Of a DNA stretch of 64,000 nt, positions 41,539 to 51,550 are shown piece after piece. How positions within the stretch are numbered: position 1 is the first letter of the stretch; each line of letters starts with the position of its first letter. The translations under genes were made by a program, and so were the position numbers. Source of the DNA: an uncultured Lachnospiraceae bacterium (GTDB lineage: Bacteria > Bacillota > Clostridia > Lachnospirales > Lachnospiraceae); assembly GCA_947626475.1 (NCBI GenBank), contig CANQSK010000001.1:22071-86070 (forward strand). Direction: 5' to 3'. The notes under the pieces are model-generated. The model did no database searches, had not been told where the DNA came from, and saw only the letters and a list, made by a program, of their open reading frames with translations.

Positions 41539-41587
41539 GCCGCCCATGTGAGAGTTCGGTTGCATACCAAACTTCCCCATGGACGGC
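41539..41587 (-). terminator. Terminator after the EamA transporter gene
   Basis: Long imperfect stem (GCCGTCCATGGGGAAGTTTG with its partner ending CATGGGCGGC on the minus strand) followed by TTATTTTG. It ends the leftward transcript of the PTS/EamA genes. Confidence 0.7.
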
Positions 41588-41602
41588 CGTATCTTTTTTA
41601 TA

Positions 41603-42517
41603 TCATTGTATCGTCTCCCCAACCAGCGCCGCACCCAGAATCAGCGCAGCGCCGATCACGCTGGCCAGGTTCATGGTCTCTCCCAACAGAAAGACGGAAA
41701 GAAGGATAGCCGTAGCCGGGTCGATATAACTCAGCAGGGCGATAGTCTGCCCCGGCAGGTCCTTCATGGAAGAAAAATAGATCCAATAGGCGAAACCGGT
41801 GTGAACAATTCCCACGACAGCCAGAAGCCCCACCGTCCCCCAGGTCCAGGAGACAGAGCCCAGATTCTCCGTAAAGCAGATATAAGGCAGCAGGACCAGG
41901 GACGCGGAAGCCAGCTGAACCACTGTAGTATCGTAGGAAGAAATATTTTTCAGAAATTTATTCATCAGCATGACGCTGGCGTAGAACGCCGCGGCGCCGA
42001 TTCCCAGAAGGATTCCCAGTGTGTTCCGCCCCGCGGCAGAGGCGGCGCCTGAGCCGGAAACTGCTTCGGAAACAGTTTCCGCGGCGGCCTTCCCTTCAAT
42101 CGGAAGCAGGCCGGATATCAGAAGCATTCCCGCAAAGGCCGCAAGGATGCAAATAACCTTCCGGGCGGTCAGAGGTTCCTTCAGGATGACCGGCGACAGC
42201 GCCATGACGAATACAGGCGCCATATAATAGCACAGGGTGGCGATGGAAACCGTGGTATACCGGTAGGATTCAAAGAGGAGAATCCAGTTGATTCCGATTG
42301 CGGCTCCGGACAGGACCAGCCAAATCCCGTTGCTTCGGATAGCCACGGCGGACAGCTTTTTGCCGCTTCCGGCCATCACCAGAAGCAGAAACACAGAGCC
42401 TACCGCGCCTCTCACCAGAGCGATCAGAGACGACGGCAGGCCAATATGCCGGACAAATATGCCGATGGTGCCGAAGATCAGCATTGCCGTGATAAATTTT
42501 ATCCTGGAAACATTCAT
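41603..42517 (-). CDS. EamA/DMT family transporter
   Basis: Drug/metabolite transporter of 304 residues with ten predicted helices in two EamA repeats (INWILLFESYRYTTVSIATL in the first, GFAYWIYFSSMKDLPGQTIA in the second). Members export amino acids or other metabolites; the substrate cannot be told. Its start overlaps the stop of the PTS-like gene by four bases, so they are co-translated. Confidence 0.87.
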   Translation of the reverse strand: MNVSRIKFITAMLIFGTIGIFVRHIGLPSSLIALVRGAVGSVFLLLVMAGSGKKLSAVAIRSNGIWLVLSGAAIGINWILLFESYRYTTVSIATLCYYMAPVFVMALSPVILKEPLTARKVICILAAFAGMLLISGLLPIEGKAAAETVSEAVSGSGAASAAGRNTLGILLGIGAAAFYASVMLMNKFLKNISSYDTTVVQLASASLVLLPYICFTENLGSVSWTWGTVGLLAVVGIVHTGFAYWIYFSSMKDLPGQTIALLSYIDPATAILLSVFLLGETMNLASVIGAALILGAALVGETIQ

Positions 42518-44076
42518 TTTTTCTTCTCGATCATATTGGCGGCCGCAGTAAAGGCAAACGCCAGACCCATGGCCACCAGCATCGCAAGGGCAAAGGCCAG
42601 GCCTTTTCCCTCATTTGCCATAAACGGGGCGAACACAGACGGAACGTAAGCAGTTCCTTTCACATCGAACACGCCAACCACAGCGCCGGAGGCCATGGCG
42701 CTGATCAGCGCGCCAGCGAACACCAGCTTGCTGGAAAACATAAACGGATAGGCTGCCTCCACAAACGTACCGAAACAGATATTGACCAAGCAGCCGGGAA
42801 GAGCCACTGCGGCATCCCCCTTCTGCTTGGGCAAAAGCACGTTCGCCAGGGTGATGCCTGCTGAAACCATGACCAGTCCAGTCATATCGATGGCACCCAG
42901 AAAACTGAAGCCCACCTCTTCCATCTCCAGCAGCACAATGGGCAGGATTGCCGCATGGTACACGCCGCCGATGATTGCGGGCCAGATCAGCACTCCGGCG
43001 ATAGCTCCCGCCAGAACCGGGTTGAACGCGATGCACGCGTTGATGACTGAACAGATTCCGTTGCCCAGCCACAGGGCCACCGGCGCGATCAGGAATTTTC
43101 CTACAAGTCCCGCAAGGAGGCCGCCCAGGCCGCCTGCGGCGATGTTGGTCGTCGTTCCCGGAATATTGTGCCGGAAGCAGAACACGCTGATATAATAGAC
43201 GAGGACGCCTGCGAGAATACCTACCAGCAGGCCGCCGATGACTCCGCCGTCCACTGCCAACATACCGGCCGCGACGCCGGCCACTACGCCCACCTCGTCC
43301 AGACCGGATATCTGCTTCGCCGCGATCGTGCAGATCACAATGGGCAGCGCGCCTACCAGAGTATCAAACACACCGGAAAGAGCGCCCAGTCCGGGAATCT
43401 TGCTCAGCGCCAGGCAGAGGGCCATGCCGATAAACGCCGGAAGGCTGGTCATCATGATCCCGCGGAAATTAACCCGCTTCCAGACATTGCCGGACGCCTT
43501 TTCCGCCGCGCTCTCGCCCGTGTTGCCGATGACCGGCATGTATTTCAGATTCCATTCCTTTGCCAGAGAAGTCGTAAACGCCACTGCACGGGTCCGGTTT
43601 GTCGTTCCCGTTGTTCCCGACGCCGAGATCACACGGCATCCCAGATTCTGAATCCGCGCGACGCCGCTGCCACCGGTTCCGGCCATAGGGATATTTGCCT
43701 TTGCCGCCGCGCGCACAACCGCCGCGTTGGCTCCGTCCGGGTCAGCGCTGACAAACATCACGCCGTCAATCTCTCCGCCGTCAATCTTTTCCGCAAGCTC
43801 TTCATCCACAGTCTTGGCAAACTCGTCCGCTTCCTTCAGCGTTCCGCGAAACGCCTCCTTCAGACTGCCGCCGTCCCACACATAGAGCACTGCCTCGCTG
43901 TCCGGACCTGCCGTGTCCAGACTTCCGGACGCCAGCAGATACTGGACAAAGGTAATCTCCATCCCGGCAGCCTTTGTCTGCTGCTGGATTTCCTTCATCA
44001 TCCCCGCGGGGTCGCTGCCGCCCTGCTTGTACAGATTACCGCCGCTGCTCCCGATAAACGCGATTCTCTTTGTCAT
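42514..44076 (-). CDS. PTS sugar permease-like membrane protein with N-terminal cytoplasmic domain
   Basis: 520 residues. The N-terminal 190 residues form a soluble domain (RIAFIGSSGGNLYKQGGSD, GVMFVSADPDGAN, GTGGSGVARIQNLGC) and the remaining 330 form a glycine-rich polytopic part with about ten helices, like PTS EIIC-type permeases annotated in clostridia. I see no canonical phosphorylatable IIA or IIB Cys/His motif, so phosphotransfer is uncertain. I use the ATG at 44076 (MTKRIAFIG); a TTG at 44094 is an alternative. It lies 60 bases after hisB. Confidence 0.7.
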   Translation of the reverse strand: MTKRIAFIGSSGGNLYKQGGSDPAGMMKEIQQQTKAAGMEITFVQYLLASGSLDTAGPDSEAVLYVWDGGSLKEAFRGTLKEADEFAKTVDEELAEKIDGGEIDGVMFVSADPDGANAAVVRAAAKANIPMAGTGGSGVARIQNLGCRVISASGTTGTTNRTRAVAFTTSLAKEWNLKYMPVIGNTGESAAEKASGNVWKRVNFRGIMMTSLPAFIGMALCLALSKIPGLGALSGVFDTLVGALPIVICTIAAKQISGLDEVGVVAGVAAGMLAVDGGVIGGLLVGILAGVLVYYISVFCFRHNIPGTTTNIAAGGLGGLLAGLVGKFLIAPVALWLGNGICSVINACIAFNPVLAGAIAGVLIWPAIIGGVYHAAILPIVLLEMEEVGFSFLGAIDMTGLVMVSAGITLANVLLPKQKGDAAVALPGCLVNICFGTFVEAAYPFMFSSKLVFAGALISAMASGAVVGVFDVKGTAYVPSVFAPFMANEGKGLAFALAMLVAMGLAFAFTAAANMIEKKK

Positions 44077-44136
44077 TTCCTCACCCTTTCCCAAACTGTC
44101 AATGCCCTATTATCTTCCGGCACGAAAACCAATTTC

Positions 44137-44724
44137 TCAGATTACTCCCTTTGTGGACAGAACCCCCGCAATCCTCTCGTCATACCGGGTGGCGTCGTCC
44201 AGCGCCTTGGCAAAAGCCTTGAAGGCCCCTTCGATAATATGATGGTTGTTGAACCCGTTTAACTGTTTTATGTGCAGGTTCATCTCCGCGCCATAAGACA
44301 CGGCATAGAAGAACTCGCGGATCATCTCTGTCTCCAGCTCTCCTACTTTCTCCCGGTCCAGATTCAGTTCATATACCAGATAGGGCCTGCCGCTCAGGTC
44401 AACGGCGCACAGAATCAGGGCGTCGTCCATGGGAAGGATCTTGGAGCCGAAACGGACGATTCCTTTTTTGTCCCCAACAGCTTCCCTGATCGCTTTTCCC
44501 AGCACGATTCCCGTATCCTCAATGGTGTGATGGGTATCCACACAGAGATCGCCGTCCACCTTCACCTTCAAATCAAAAAGTCCGTGGCGGGCAAAGCCGT
44601 CCAGCATATGGTCAAAAAAACCGATGCCTGTGGAAATATCCGCTTTTCCGCTGCCGTCCAGATTCAAACTCAGGGAAATCCTAGTTTCTTTCGTGTTGCG
44701 CTCTACCGACGCTGTTCTTGCCAT
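44137..44724 (-). CDS. hisB: Imidazoleglycerol-phosphate dehydratase
   Basis: Histidine biosynthesis step 6, 195 residues, dehydratase only. The Mn-binding repeats are visible: GFFDHMLDGFARHG, DTHHTIEDTGIVLG and a second set HHIIEGAFKAFAKAL. GGAGGTGCGGTACA precedes the ATG. Last his gene of the hisZ-hisG-hisD-hisB operon. Confidence 0.96.
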   Translation of the reverse strand: MARTASVERNTKETRISLSLNLDGSGKADISTGIGFFDHMLDGFARHGLFDLKVKVDGDLCVDTHHTIEDTGIVLGKAIREAVGDKKGIVRFGSKILPMDDALILCAVDLSGRPYLVYELNLDREKVGELETEMIREFFYAVSYGAEMNLHIKQLNGFNNHHIIEGAFKAFAKALDDATRYDERIAGVLSTKGVI

Positions 44725-44769
44725 TGTACCGCACCTCCGGTTTTATCATATATTCATAAAATGATTACG

Positions 44770-46062
44770 CTATTTCTCAAACCGCACCCGTATGGAATTG
44801 GCGTGAGCCGTCAGACGCTCCGCCTCCGCAAAGGCGATAATGTCCTCATGCACCGGCTCCAGGGCCTCCCGGGAGTAATAGATCACGCTGGATTTCTTGA
44901 TGAAATCGTCCACTCCCAGGGGGGAGAAGAACTTGGCGGTGCCGTTGGTGGGCAGGACATGGTTTGGTCCGGCGAAATAATCCCCCAGCGGCTCGGAACT
45001 GTACTCTCCCAGGAAAATAGCTCCCGCGTTCTGGATCCCGGTCATCACCTCAAAAGGATTTCTGGTTACGATCTCCAGATGCTCCGAAGCGATCTCATTG
45101 GCTGCGGCAACTGCGTCCTCCATATTCTCCGCCACCAGGATATAGCCGAAGTTCTCCAGGGATTTTTCCAGGATCTCTCTCCGTGAAAGCTCTGGCAGAA
45201 ACCCGTCGATCTCGGCGGAAACCGCCTCCGCCAGATCTCTGCTGGTGGTCACCAGGATAGCGCTTGCCAGCTCGTCATGCTCCGCCTGGGACAAAAGGTC
45301 GGCCGCCACATAGCGGGGATTGGCCGTCTCATCGGCCAGAACCAGAATCTCGCTGGGCCCGGCAATGCTGTCGATGCTCACATGACCGTAGACCGCCTTC
45401 TTGGCCAGAGCCACAAAAATATTGCCGGGGCCTACGATCTTGTTGACTCTGGGAACTGATTCCGTCCCGAAAGCCAGCGCCGCGATGGCCTGTGCTCCTC
45501 CAACTTTATAAACCTCCGTCGCGCCGGCCAGATGGGCCGCCGTCAGTGTGACCGGATTCACCTTTCCGTCCTTTCCGGGAGGCGTCACCATGACGATCCG
45601 TCTGACCCCGGCCACCTCGGCGGGAATAATGTTCATGAGCACAGAAGAAGGATAAGCCGCCTTGCCGCCCGGCACATAGACGCCTACGCTCTCCAGGGCC
45701 GTTATCTTCTGCCCCAGGATCCGTCCGTCCGGCTTGCTGTCAAACCAGCTGTGGCGCACCTGCATCTGATGATACTCACGGATGTTTTTCATGGCCTTCT
45801 TCATAACTTCAAGAAGAGACTCATCTACCTGAGCCTCCGCCTCCGCGATCTCCTCTTCCGTCACGCGGATAGTCTCCGCCGTGATATCCGCGCCGTCAAA
45901 TTTTTTGGTGTAGGCAAACAGCGCTTCATCCTTCTGCTCTTTCACCGCGTCCACAATCTCCTGGACGGTTCTGGCGTACTTGCCGTAGTTGTTGGGATCC
46001 CTCTTCAGCAAATCCGATAAAATATTTTTTCTGCTTGTCTCATCTAAGGTTATGATACGCAT
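44770..46062 (-). CDS. hisD: Histidinol dehydrogenase
   Basis: Zinc enzyme for the last two oxidations of histidine synthesis, 430 residues. Signatures: GVYVPGGKAAYPSSVLMN, GGAQAIAALAFGTE, DSIAGPSEILVLAD, LSQAEHDE (catalytic Glu-His) and GPNHVLPTNGTAKF. It lies between hisG (27 bases) and hisB. Confidence 0.97.
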   Translation of the reverse strand: MRIITLDETSRKNILSDLLKRDPNNYGKYARTVQEIVDAVKEQKDEALFAYTKKFDGADITAETIRVTEEEIAEAEAQVDESLLEVMKKAMKNIREYHQMQVRHSWFDSKPDGRILGQKITALESVGVYVPGGKAAYPSSVLMNIIPAEVAGVRRIVMVTPPGKDGKVNPVTLTAAHLAGATEVYKVGGAQAIAALAFGTESVPRVNKIVGPGNIFVALAKKAVYGHVSIDSIAGPSEILVLADETANPRYVAADLLSQAEHDELASAILVTTSRDLAEAVSAEIDGFLPELSRREILEKSLENFGYILVAENMEDAVAAANEIASEHLEIVTRNPFEVMTGIQNAGAIFLGEYSSEPLGDYFAGPNHVLPTNGTAKFFSPLGVDDFIKKSSVIYYSREALEPVHEDIIAFAEAERLTAHANSIRVRFEK

Positions 46063-46089
46063 ATGTTTTCCTTCCTGTTGTTCAAATGA

Positions 46090-46746
46090 TCAGACCGTAT
46101 CCGCCTGCCTCGCCAGAAGCTGCTTCAGGTCTCGGATCATTTTATTGATCCTCTCGTTCTCACGCTTCATGCTTACCTGGTTTACGATGACTCTGGCCGA
46201 CAGATCGCAGATCTCCTCCAGCACCGTCAATCCGTTCTCCCGCAGTGTGGAGCCGGTCTCCACAATGTCCACGATCACTTCGGACAGTCCCACTAACGGC
46301 GCCAGCTCAATGGAGCCGTTCAGCTTGATGATCTCCACGGTCTGGTGCTTCTTATTATAGAAATAATCCTTGGCAATGTTGGGATATTTTGTCGCCACGC
46401 GGATCAGCTCATGGTGCTTCAGCCGCTCTCTGGCTGATTCCGGGCCGCAGACACACATTTTGCACCGTCCTGTCCCCAGATCGATCACCTCATACAGCTT
46501 CCGGCCTTCCTCCAGGATCACATCCTTGCCGGAGATTCCGATATCGGCGGCCCCATACTCCACATAGGTAGGCACATCATTGGCTTTCGCAAGAAAGAAG
46601 CGGATTCCCAGCTCCTCATTGGTGAAGATCAGCTTGCGGGTATTCTTATCCTTCATCTCCTCACAGGAGATGCCGATCTGCTCCAGAAGCTCCATAGTCT
46701 TAAAAGCCAGCCGCCCCTTGGTCAGGGCAATGGTGAGATACCTCAT
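46090..46746 (-). CDS. hisG: ATP phosphoribosyltransferase, short form
   Basis: First step of histidine synthesis, 218 residues, the short HisG that lacks the regulatory C-terminal domain and needs HisZ. Motifs: [19 protein letters not shown], the PRPP-contact region [19 protein letters not shown]. Its start overlaps the end of hisZ by four bases, matching the HisG-HisZ complex. Confidence 0.96.
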   Translation of the reverse strand: MRYLTIALTKGRLAFKTMELLEQIGISCEEMKDKNTRKLIFTNEELGIRFFLAKANDVPTYVEYGAADIGISGKDVILEEGRKLYEVIDLGTGRCKMCVCGPESARERLKHHELIRVATKYPNIAKDYFYNKKHQTVEIIKLNGSIELAPLVGLSEVIVDIVETGSTLRENGLTVLEEICDLSARVIVNQVSMKRENERINKMIRDLKQLLARQADTV

Positions 46747-47990
46747 GACTCGACCCCCTCTCCAGGCGCGCTTCCGGCCTCCCGGCCGTCGGAATCCGAA
46801 TCCTCCGCGCTGAGATAATGGATATCCTGAATGCCGTTTCGGTTGGCATAATCTCTGTAATCCTCCAGGCTCATTTCCGGCTGTCTCCTCATAAGGCAGA
46901 TATTCTCCCCGTAGTGCCTCAGCTCCATCGCCCAGCGGATGGCCTTCTGCCTGACCGGCTGTTCATAGAGCACAATGGCGTCCGCCGGCTTTACCGGCAC
47001 ATCCACCTTCTGCCTGGACAGAGCCAGCATCAGCTGGTCGATCACAATAGCAAAGCCTACCGCCGGAGTATTTTTTCCGAACTGTTCCAGAAGCCTGTCA
47101 TACCGGCCGCCGGTGACGATATACTCTCCGGTCCCGTAAGTGTAGGCCTTGAAAATAATTCCGGTATAGTATTGGTACTGGCTGAGCATGCCCAGATCAT
47201 AGGACACATACCCGGCCAGCCCGTAATCCTCAAGAATTGACTGGACCTTCTCCAGCCGCTCGATCGCCTTGAGGGAACGCTCATTGGCAACCTTTCCCTT
47301 CAGTTCCTCCAGCATCTCAAACCCGCCGAACAGCTCCGGCAGCCTGAGAAACAGCTCCCTGAGCCTGGTAGAGATCTCCATGCCGGAAATCAGCGCCTCC
47401 ACTCCGAAATGATTCTTGTTCTCGATCAGTTCCCGAAGCTTTTCCTGCGTCTCCCCGTCCATGCCGGCTTCCTCCGCCAGCCCGCGGAAAAACTCCACCT
47501 GCCCCAGCTCCACCTGAAATTCCAGCAGCCCGGCGGCTTTCAAAGACTCAATGACCAGGGCGATCATCTCTCCGTCCCCGTCGCTGGAGCCGTCGCCGAT
47601 CAGCTCCACGCCGGTCTGGGTGATCTCCTTCAATCTTCCCTGATAATTGGAGTTGTTGATAAAAGTCCGCTCCCTGTAGCAGAGGCGCAGCGGAATCGTT
47701 TCCTCCATAAAATATTTGGCCACGCATCTGGCAATAGCCGGGGTCACATCAGGCCGCAGAACCAGCGTATTGTTGTCCCTGTCAAAAAATTTAAACATTT
47801 CCCGGGAAGTGACGCTGCCTCTCTCCTTATTAAAAATATCGAAAAACTCAAAGGTAGGCGTCTCAATATCCTGATAGCCGTAACGCCGGAAAACCTTGCT
47901 GATCCTGCTCTGGACCGCCAGCTTTCTGGCACATTCTCCATTATATATATCACGAACGCCCTCCGGCGTATGAAGCAGACTGAATGCCAT
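46743..47990 (-). CDS. hisZ: ATP phosphoribosyltransferase regulatory subunit HisZ
   Basis: Histidyl-tRNA-synthetase-like protein of 415 residues that binds histidine and controls the short HisG. Segments: [51 protein letters not shown], and [13 protein letters not shown]. It has no anticodon-binding role. The ATG at 47990 has GGGAGGAGCT upstream. First gene after a consensus promoter. Confidence 0.94.
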   Translation of the reverse strand: MAFSLLHTPEGVRDIYNGECARKLAVQSRISKVFRRYGYQDIETPTFEFFDIFNKERGSVTSREMFKFFDRDNNTLVLRPDVTPAIARCVAKYFMEETIPLRLCYRERTFINNSNYQGRLKEITQTGVELIGDGSSDGDGEMIALVIESLKAAGLLEFQVELGQVEFFRGLAEEAGMDGETQEKLRELIENKNHFGVEALISGMEISTRLRELFLRLPELFGGFEMLEELKGKVANERSLKAIERLEKVQSILEDYGLAGYVSYDLGMLSQYQYYTGIIFKAYTYGTGEYIVTGGRYDRLLEQFGKNTPAVGFAIVIDQLMLALSRQKVDVPVKPADAIVLYEQPVRQKAIRWAMELRHYGENICLMRRQPEMSLEDYRDYANRNGIQDIHYLSAEDSDSDGREAGSAPGEGVES

Positions 47991-48055
47991 AGCTCCTCCC
48001 GAATTGAAATACGTCACTTTAATGTAGCGCAGTGCTAATTTAATAACGTGCCATG

Positions 48056-48084
48056 ATTATACTAAAGCCTTACCTCTTTGTCAA
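48056..48084 (-). promoter_or_regulatory. hisZ: Consensus sigma-A promoter of the his operon
   Basis: Minus strand TTGACA (48084-48079), 17-base spacer, TATAAT (48061-48056), a perfect match. The leader is about 60 bases; I see no T-box or histidine-rich leader peptide. Confidence 0.85.
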
Positions 48085-48145
48085 TCCTTTCAGCAAAGAA
48101 TCCTCCGGCCCGTCAATCTCTCCGAAGGATTCTCAGATAAACATC

Positions 48146-49576
48146 TTATTTTCCGCAGTTTCCGGTACATCCGTCAAAGCAGTAGGTACACAGCTTACAC
48201 TTGGGCAGGCCGATGGATTTCACCAGATCGTCCAGCCGGTGGTATCTGAGGGTGGTAAAATTCTGCTGCCTGCAGATGTCCTTCAGCATGGCGCTGTAGC
48301 GGTCGCTCTCCGGGTCCGCGTACTCGGCCAGGGTATTCTCCGCGTTCTCCCCTTCTCTTGCCAGAATGACTCTCCTGGCGATCAGATCCAGATCCGACTG
48401 GGAACGGGAGAAATTCAGATACCGGCAGCCGTACACCAGAGGCGGGCAGGCGGGGCGCACATGAACCTCCTTCGCTCCGCTCTGGTAGAGAAATTCCGTT
48501 GTCTCCCTCAGCTGGGTGCCGCGCACAATGGAATCGTCGATCAGCAGCAGTTTCCGGTTCTCGATCAGGGCCCGTACCGGGATCAGCTTCATCCTGGCGA
48601 TCAGATTTCTCTGGTTCTGGCTGGTCGGCATAAAGGACCTGGGCCAGGTAGGCGTGTATTTGATAAACGGTCTCGTGAAGGGAATCTTGGACTCATTGGC
48701 GTAGCCGATGGCGTGGGCCGTCCCGGAATCAGGAACCCCTGCCACCATATCCGGCTGGACATCGCCGGCCGCCATATCCCGCTTTGCCAGCATGCTGCCG
48801 CAGCGGTAACGCATTTCTTCCACATTGATCCCCTCGTAGGAGGACGGCGGATATCCGTAATACACCCACAGGAAGGAACAGATCTGCAGCTGACTTCCGG
48901 GAGCTGCCAGCTGCTCCATGCCGTCCGGCGTCATCCGGACGATCTCACCGGGGCCCAGCTCACGCTCATCTGAATATCCCAGATTCATGTAGGCGAAATT
49001 CTCAAAGGAAATACAGTAGGCGTTCTCCTTCTTTCCGATCACAAGAGGAGTCCGGCCCACCCGGTCTCTTGCGGCGATAATGCCGTCCTTTGTCAGAAGC
49101 AGAAGCGTCATGGAACCGTCCACGATCTTCTGGACGTACTGAATGCCTTCCACCAGGCTGTCACATTTGCAGATCAGGGACGCCATCAGCTCCGTCACGT
49201 TGACCTGGCCGCTGGTCATCTCCTGGAAATGGGTATTTCCCTGAGAATAGACCTGCCTGAGGAGTTCGTCGTAATTATTTACTTTGCCGACTGTCACGAT
49301 AGCGAAGCTTCCCAAATGGGACTGGATGATCAGCGGCTGGGGCTCATAGTCGGAAATGCAGGCGATGCCGTAATATCCCTTCATCTCCTCCACGTCCCGC
49401 TCAAATTTGGTGCGGAAAGGGGAATTTTCAATGTTGTGAATCGCCCGGTTGAAGCCATCCTCGCCGTAGGTCGCCATGCCGCCTCGCCTGGTTCCCAGGT
49501 GAGAATGGTAGTCTACTCCGTAAAACAATTCATGTGTACAGTTCTGTCTCGATACAACTCCAAAAATGCCGCCCAT
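48146..49576 (-). CDS. PurF-like protein (amidophosphoribosyltransferase homologue) without the catalytic cysteine
   Basis: 476 residues, N-terminal class II glutaminase fold and C-terminal phosphoribosyltransferase domain. True PurF needs an N-terminal Cys (CGVFG); here the start is MGGIFGVVS, Cys replaced by Gly. HSHLGTRRGGMATYGE replaces the usual HRGQESAG. The PRPP loop LLLIDDSIVRGTQ is intact, and cysteines that could bind an Fe-S cluster end the protein (CKLCTYCFDGC). It should not use glutamine; it may use ammonia or have another role. Start at 49576 is set by AAAGGAGAATC. It is separate from the purE-D cluster, and no ordinary purF is in the window. Confidence 0.85.
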   Translation of the reverse strand: MGGIFGVVSRQNCTHELFYGVDYHSHLGTRRGGMATYGEDGFNRAIHNIENSPFRTKFERDVEEMKGYYGIACISDYEPQPLIIQSHLGSFAIVTVGKVNNYDELLRQVYSQGNTHFQEMTSGQVNVTELMASLICKCDSLVEGIQYVQKIVDGSMTLLLLTKDGIIAARDRVGRTPLVIGKKENAYCISFENFAYMNLGYSDERELGPGEIVRMTPDGMEQLAAPGSQLQICSFLWVYYGYPPSSYEGINVEEMRYRCGSMLAKRDMAAGDVQPDMVAGVPDSGTAHAIGYANESKIPFTRPFIKYTPTWPRSFMPTSQNQRNLIARMKLIPVRALIENRKLLLIDDSIVRGTQLRETTEFLYQSGAKEVHVRPACPPLVYGCRYLNFSRSQSDLDLIARRVILAREGENAENTLAEYADPESDRYSAMLKDICRQQNFTTLRYHRLDDLVKSIGLPKCKLCTYCFDGCTGNCGK

Positions 49577-49654
49577 GCACGATTCTCCTTTTTGTACGTT
49601 CTGCAGCCCTTCAAAATCCGGCGGCTGCGGCGCTCTCATAAATTTAGCAATAGA

Positions 49655-49683
49655 AGTGTAGCATAAAAGCAGGTTACAATCAA
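49655..49683 (-). promoter_or_regulatory. Possible promoter of the PurF-like gene
   Basis: Minus strand TTGATT (49683-49678), 17-base spacer, TACACT (49660-49655). The -35 box lies in the loop of the preceding terminator. Confidence 0.4.
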
Positions 49684-49698
49684 GTATAACCTGCTTTT
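49665..49698 (-). terminator. Terminator of the GDPD gene
   Basis: AAAAGCAGGTTA and its complement form a 12-bp stem around an 8-10-base loop, with T runs on both strands, so it can work in both directions. It lies 17 bases after the stop codon at 49715. Confidence 0.8.
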
Positions 49699-49714
49699 CC
49701 AATGGAATTCACTT

Positions 49715-51550
49715 TCAGGAGACTTCCATGCTGAAGGTCGCTTCCTCCTCGTCGAGAATGCGGGCCGTTTCCTCCGGACGTCCGGTGATCACATTGTCAA
49801 CGCCCAGTCTCCTCATTTTCTTTACATCGTCCTCCGTATCGACGGTCCAGGCGTGAACCTCCTTGCCCCTGGTGTGCAGCTCAGAGATCATGGTCGGAGT
49901 GATGAACATGGTCTCGATACTGAAAAAGTCCGCCGCCGGAAGATCGTAATACAGCCCCGCGCCCATCGCCATGATGTAACCGCATTTCAGTTCCGGCGCC
50001 AGCTCCTTTACCCGTTCCAGGGCATCATATTGAAGGGAGGATATGATACATTCGCCCTCAAAGCCGTTCTCCCGGATGACGCGGACCGTCTCGTCCACCA
50101 GTGTGGGGGTCGTTCCCTTAATCTCAATATTCAGTTTGATCTTTCCCTTGCAGAATTTGATCACTTCGTCCAGAGTGGGAACCGGCGTTCCAGCAAACTT
50201 CTCACGGTCTTTTCCGCTGTATCCCAGGCTGGCATCCAGCTTCTTCAGTTCTTCATATGTTATATCGGTCACATTTACGTTAACGCCGGTACACCGCTTC
50301 AGGTTGGTGTCATGGGTCAGCACCACTACGCCGTCTTTGGTCTGCTGGACGTCCAGCTCCGCGTAGCCGGTAACGCCGCAGTCGATGGCCGCCTGGAACG
50401 CCGGTATGGTATTCTCCGGCGCCACGGCAGAATATCCCCGATGGCTGGTAATTTCCATCCGGTCGTTTTCCAAAGCTTCCGCCAGCCCCTCTTCTTCCTC
50501 AGCATAGGAGATCATCAGAGGCGCGCCAGCGCCAAAGGCCACCATCAGAGCATACATGGCAGCCACGATCAGACCGTGGCCGGTAATGCGCTTTTTCGGC
50601 ACCGCCTCCGGCGCGCATTCCGGGCAGGCTTCTCCGTCACGGTTCTTGTACCTGTGAAACAGAAGGGTCAGGTAGGCATACTGGGCGAAGTTGACCACAC
50701 AGTTGGCGGCAAATACCAGTATGGGCATAAGAGCGTACTGGAGAATAAGGCCGAAAGCGCGCGACCACTCCCCTTCCGCTCCTCCAAGCCCTATCAGGAT
50801 TATGACGATCAGCATCAGCGTCAGAAACAGATAGAGAAACATCAGTAATATATGCCAGAGATTGTTCAGGAACAGCTTCACCACGCTCCCGATGCGGCGG
50901 CCGCGTATCAGACGGATGCTTCTGCCCGCGGCTTCCGGAAGATCGCACTGTTCCAGGACAAAATAATGGAACACGAACATCCATTCCACGACCCAGAAAA
51001 CCAGCGCCGTGAAAACTGCGGAATACAGAGCGAGGTAGACCGGCTTCTCCTGAATTACCTCCATGATATACGCGGGCACCACGATCTGGCTGATCATATC
51101 AGAGGTGAGAAAAGTATTGGTGAAGGGCACGATCACCGCGGCGAACATCAGAAGAGGCAGATTCTTCGGCTTGTAGATATGCCGGATGCTCATCGCGGCC
51201 CGCCGTAGCAGAGCGATCAGCCCGATCTTTTTGTTATGATAGGCGCATTCAAGGCAGATCAGTACGGCGGAGATCTCCATCAGGTTCCAGAACATATATC
51301 CCACGGCAATCACTATGAGCGTCAGCCAGATAAGAGGGCTTAACAGAACCTCCTTCAGATTGCTGTTGGAAATAAACTGAGTTCTGGAATGCAGAAGAGC
51401 CTGCGTCCACAGAGTTCTGCCTATGGGCACAACGGCCAGGGAAAAGATCCCCTTGTAAAGCAGAAGGAACAGAATGATCGTGGAAGTGGGCCTGCGGAGC
51501 CGTTCCCTCCGTCTCCGCCGTTCCTTCCATTTCTCAACAAAGCCTACCAT
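49715..51550 (-). CDS. Membrane-anchored glycerophosphodiester phosphodiesterase
   Basis: 611 residues. The first 350 form the GDPD membrane domain with about seven helices after a very basic start (KWKERRRRRERLRR). The last 250 form a GDPD barrel: ITSHRGYSAVAPENTIPAF (catalytic His-Arg), ELDVQQTKDGVVVLTHD (metal-binding Glu/Asp and general acid His) and LNIEIKG. It hydrolyses glycerophosphodiesters or lipoteichoic-acid-type polymers at the membrane. The start overlaps the upstream small gene by seven bases. Confidence 0.9.
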   Translation of the reverse strand: MVGFVEKWKERRRRRERLRRPTSTIILFLLLYKGIFSLAVVPIGRTLWTQALLHSRTQFISNSNLKEVLLSPLIWLTLIVIAVGYMFWNLMEISAVLICLECAYHNKKIGLIALLRRAAMSIRHIYKPKNLPLLMFAAVIVPFTNTFLTSDMISQIVVPAYIMEVIQEKPVYLALYSAVFTALVFWVVEWMFVFHYFVLEQCDLPEAAGRSIRLIRGRRIGSVVKLFLNNLWHILLMFLYLFLTLMLIVIILIGLGGAEGEWSRAFGLILQYALMPILVFAANCVVNFAQYAYLTLLFHRYKNRDGEACPECAPEAVPKKRITGHGLIVAAMYALMVAFGAGAPLMISYAEEEEGLAEALENDRMEITSHRGYSAVAPENTIPAFQAAIDCGVTGYAELDVQQTKDGVVVLTHDTNLKRCTGVNVNVTDITYEELKKLDASLGYSGKDREKFAGTPVPTLDEVIKFCKGKIKLNIEIKGTTPTLVDETVRVIRENGFEGECIISSLQYDALERVKELAPELKCGYIMAMGAGLYYDLPAADFFSIETMFITPTMISELHTRGKEVHAWTVDTEDDVKKMRRLGVDNVITGRPEETARILDEEEATFSMEVS

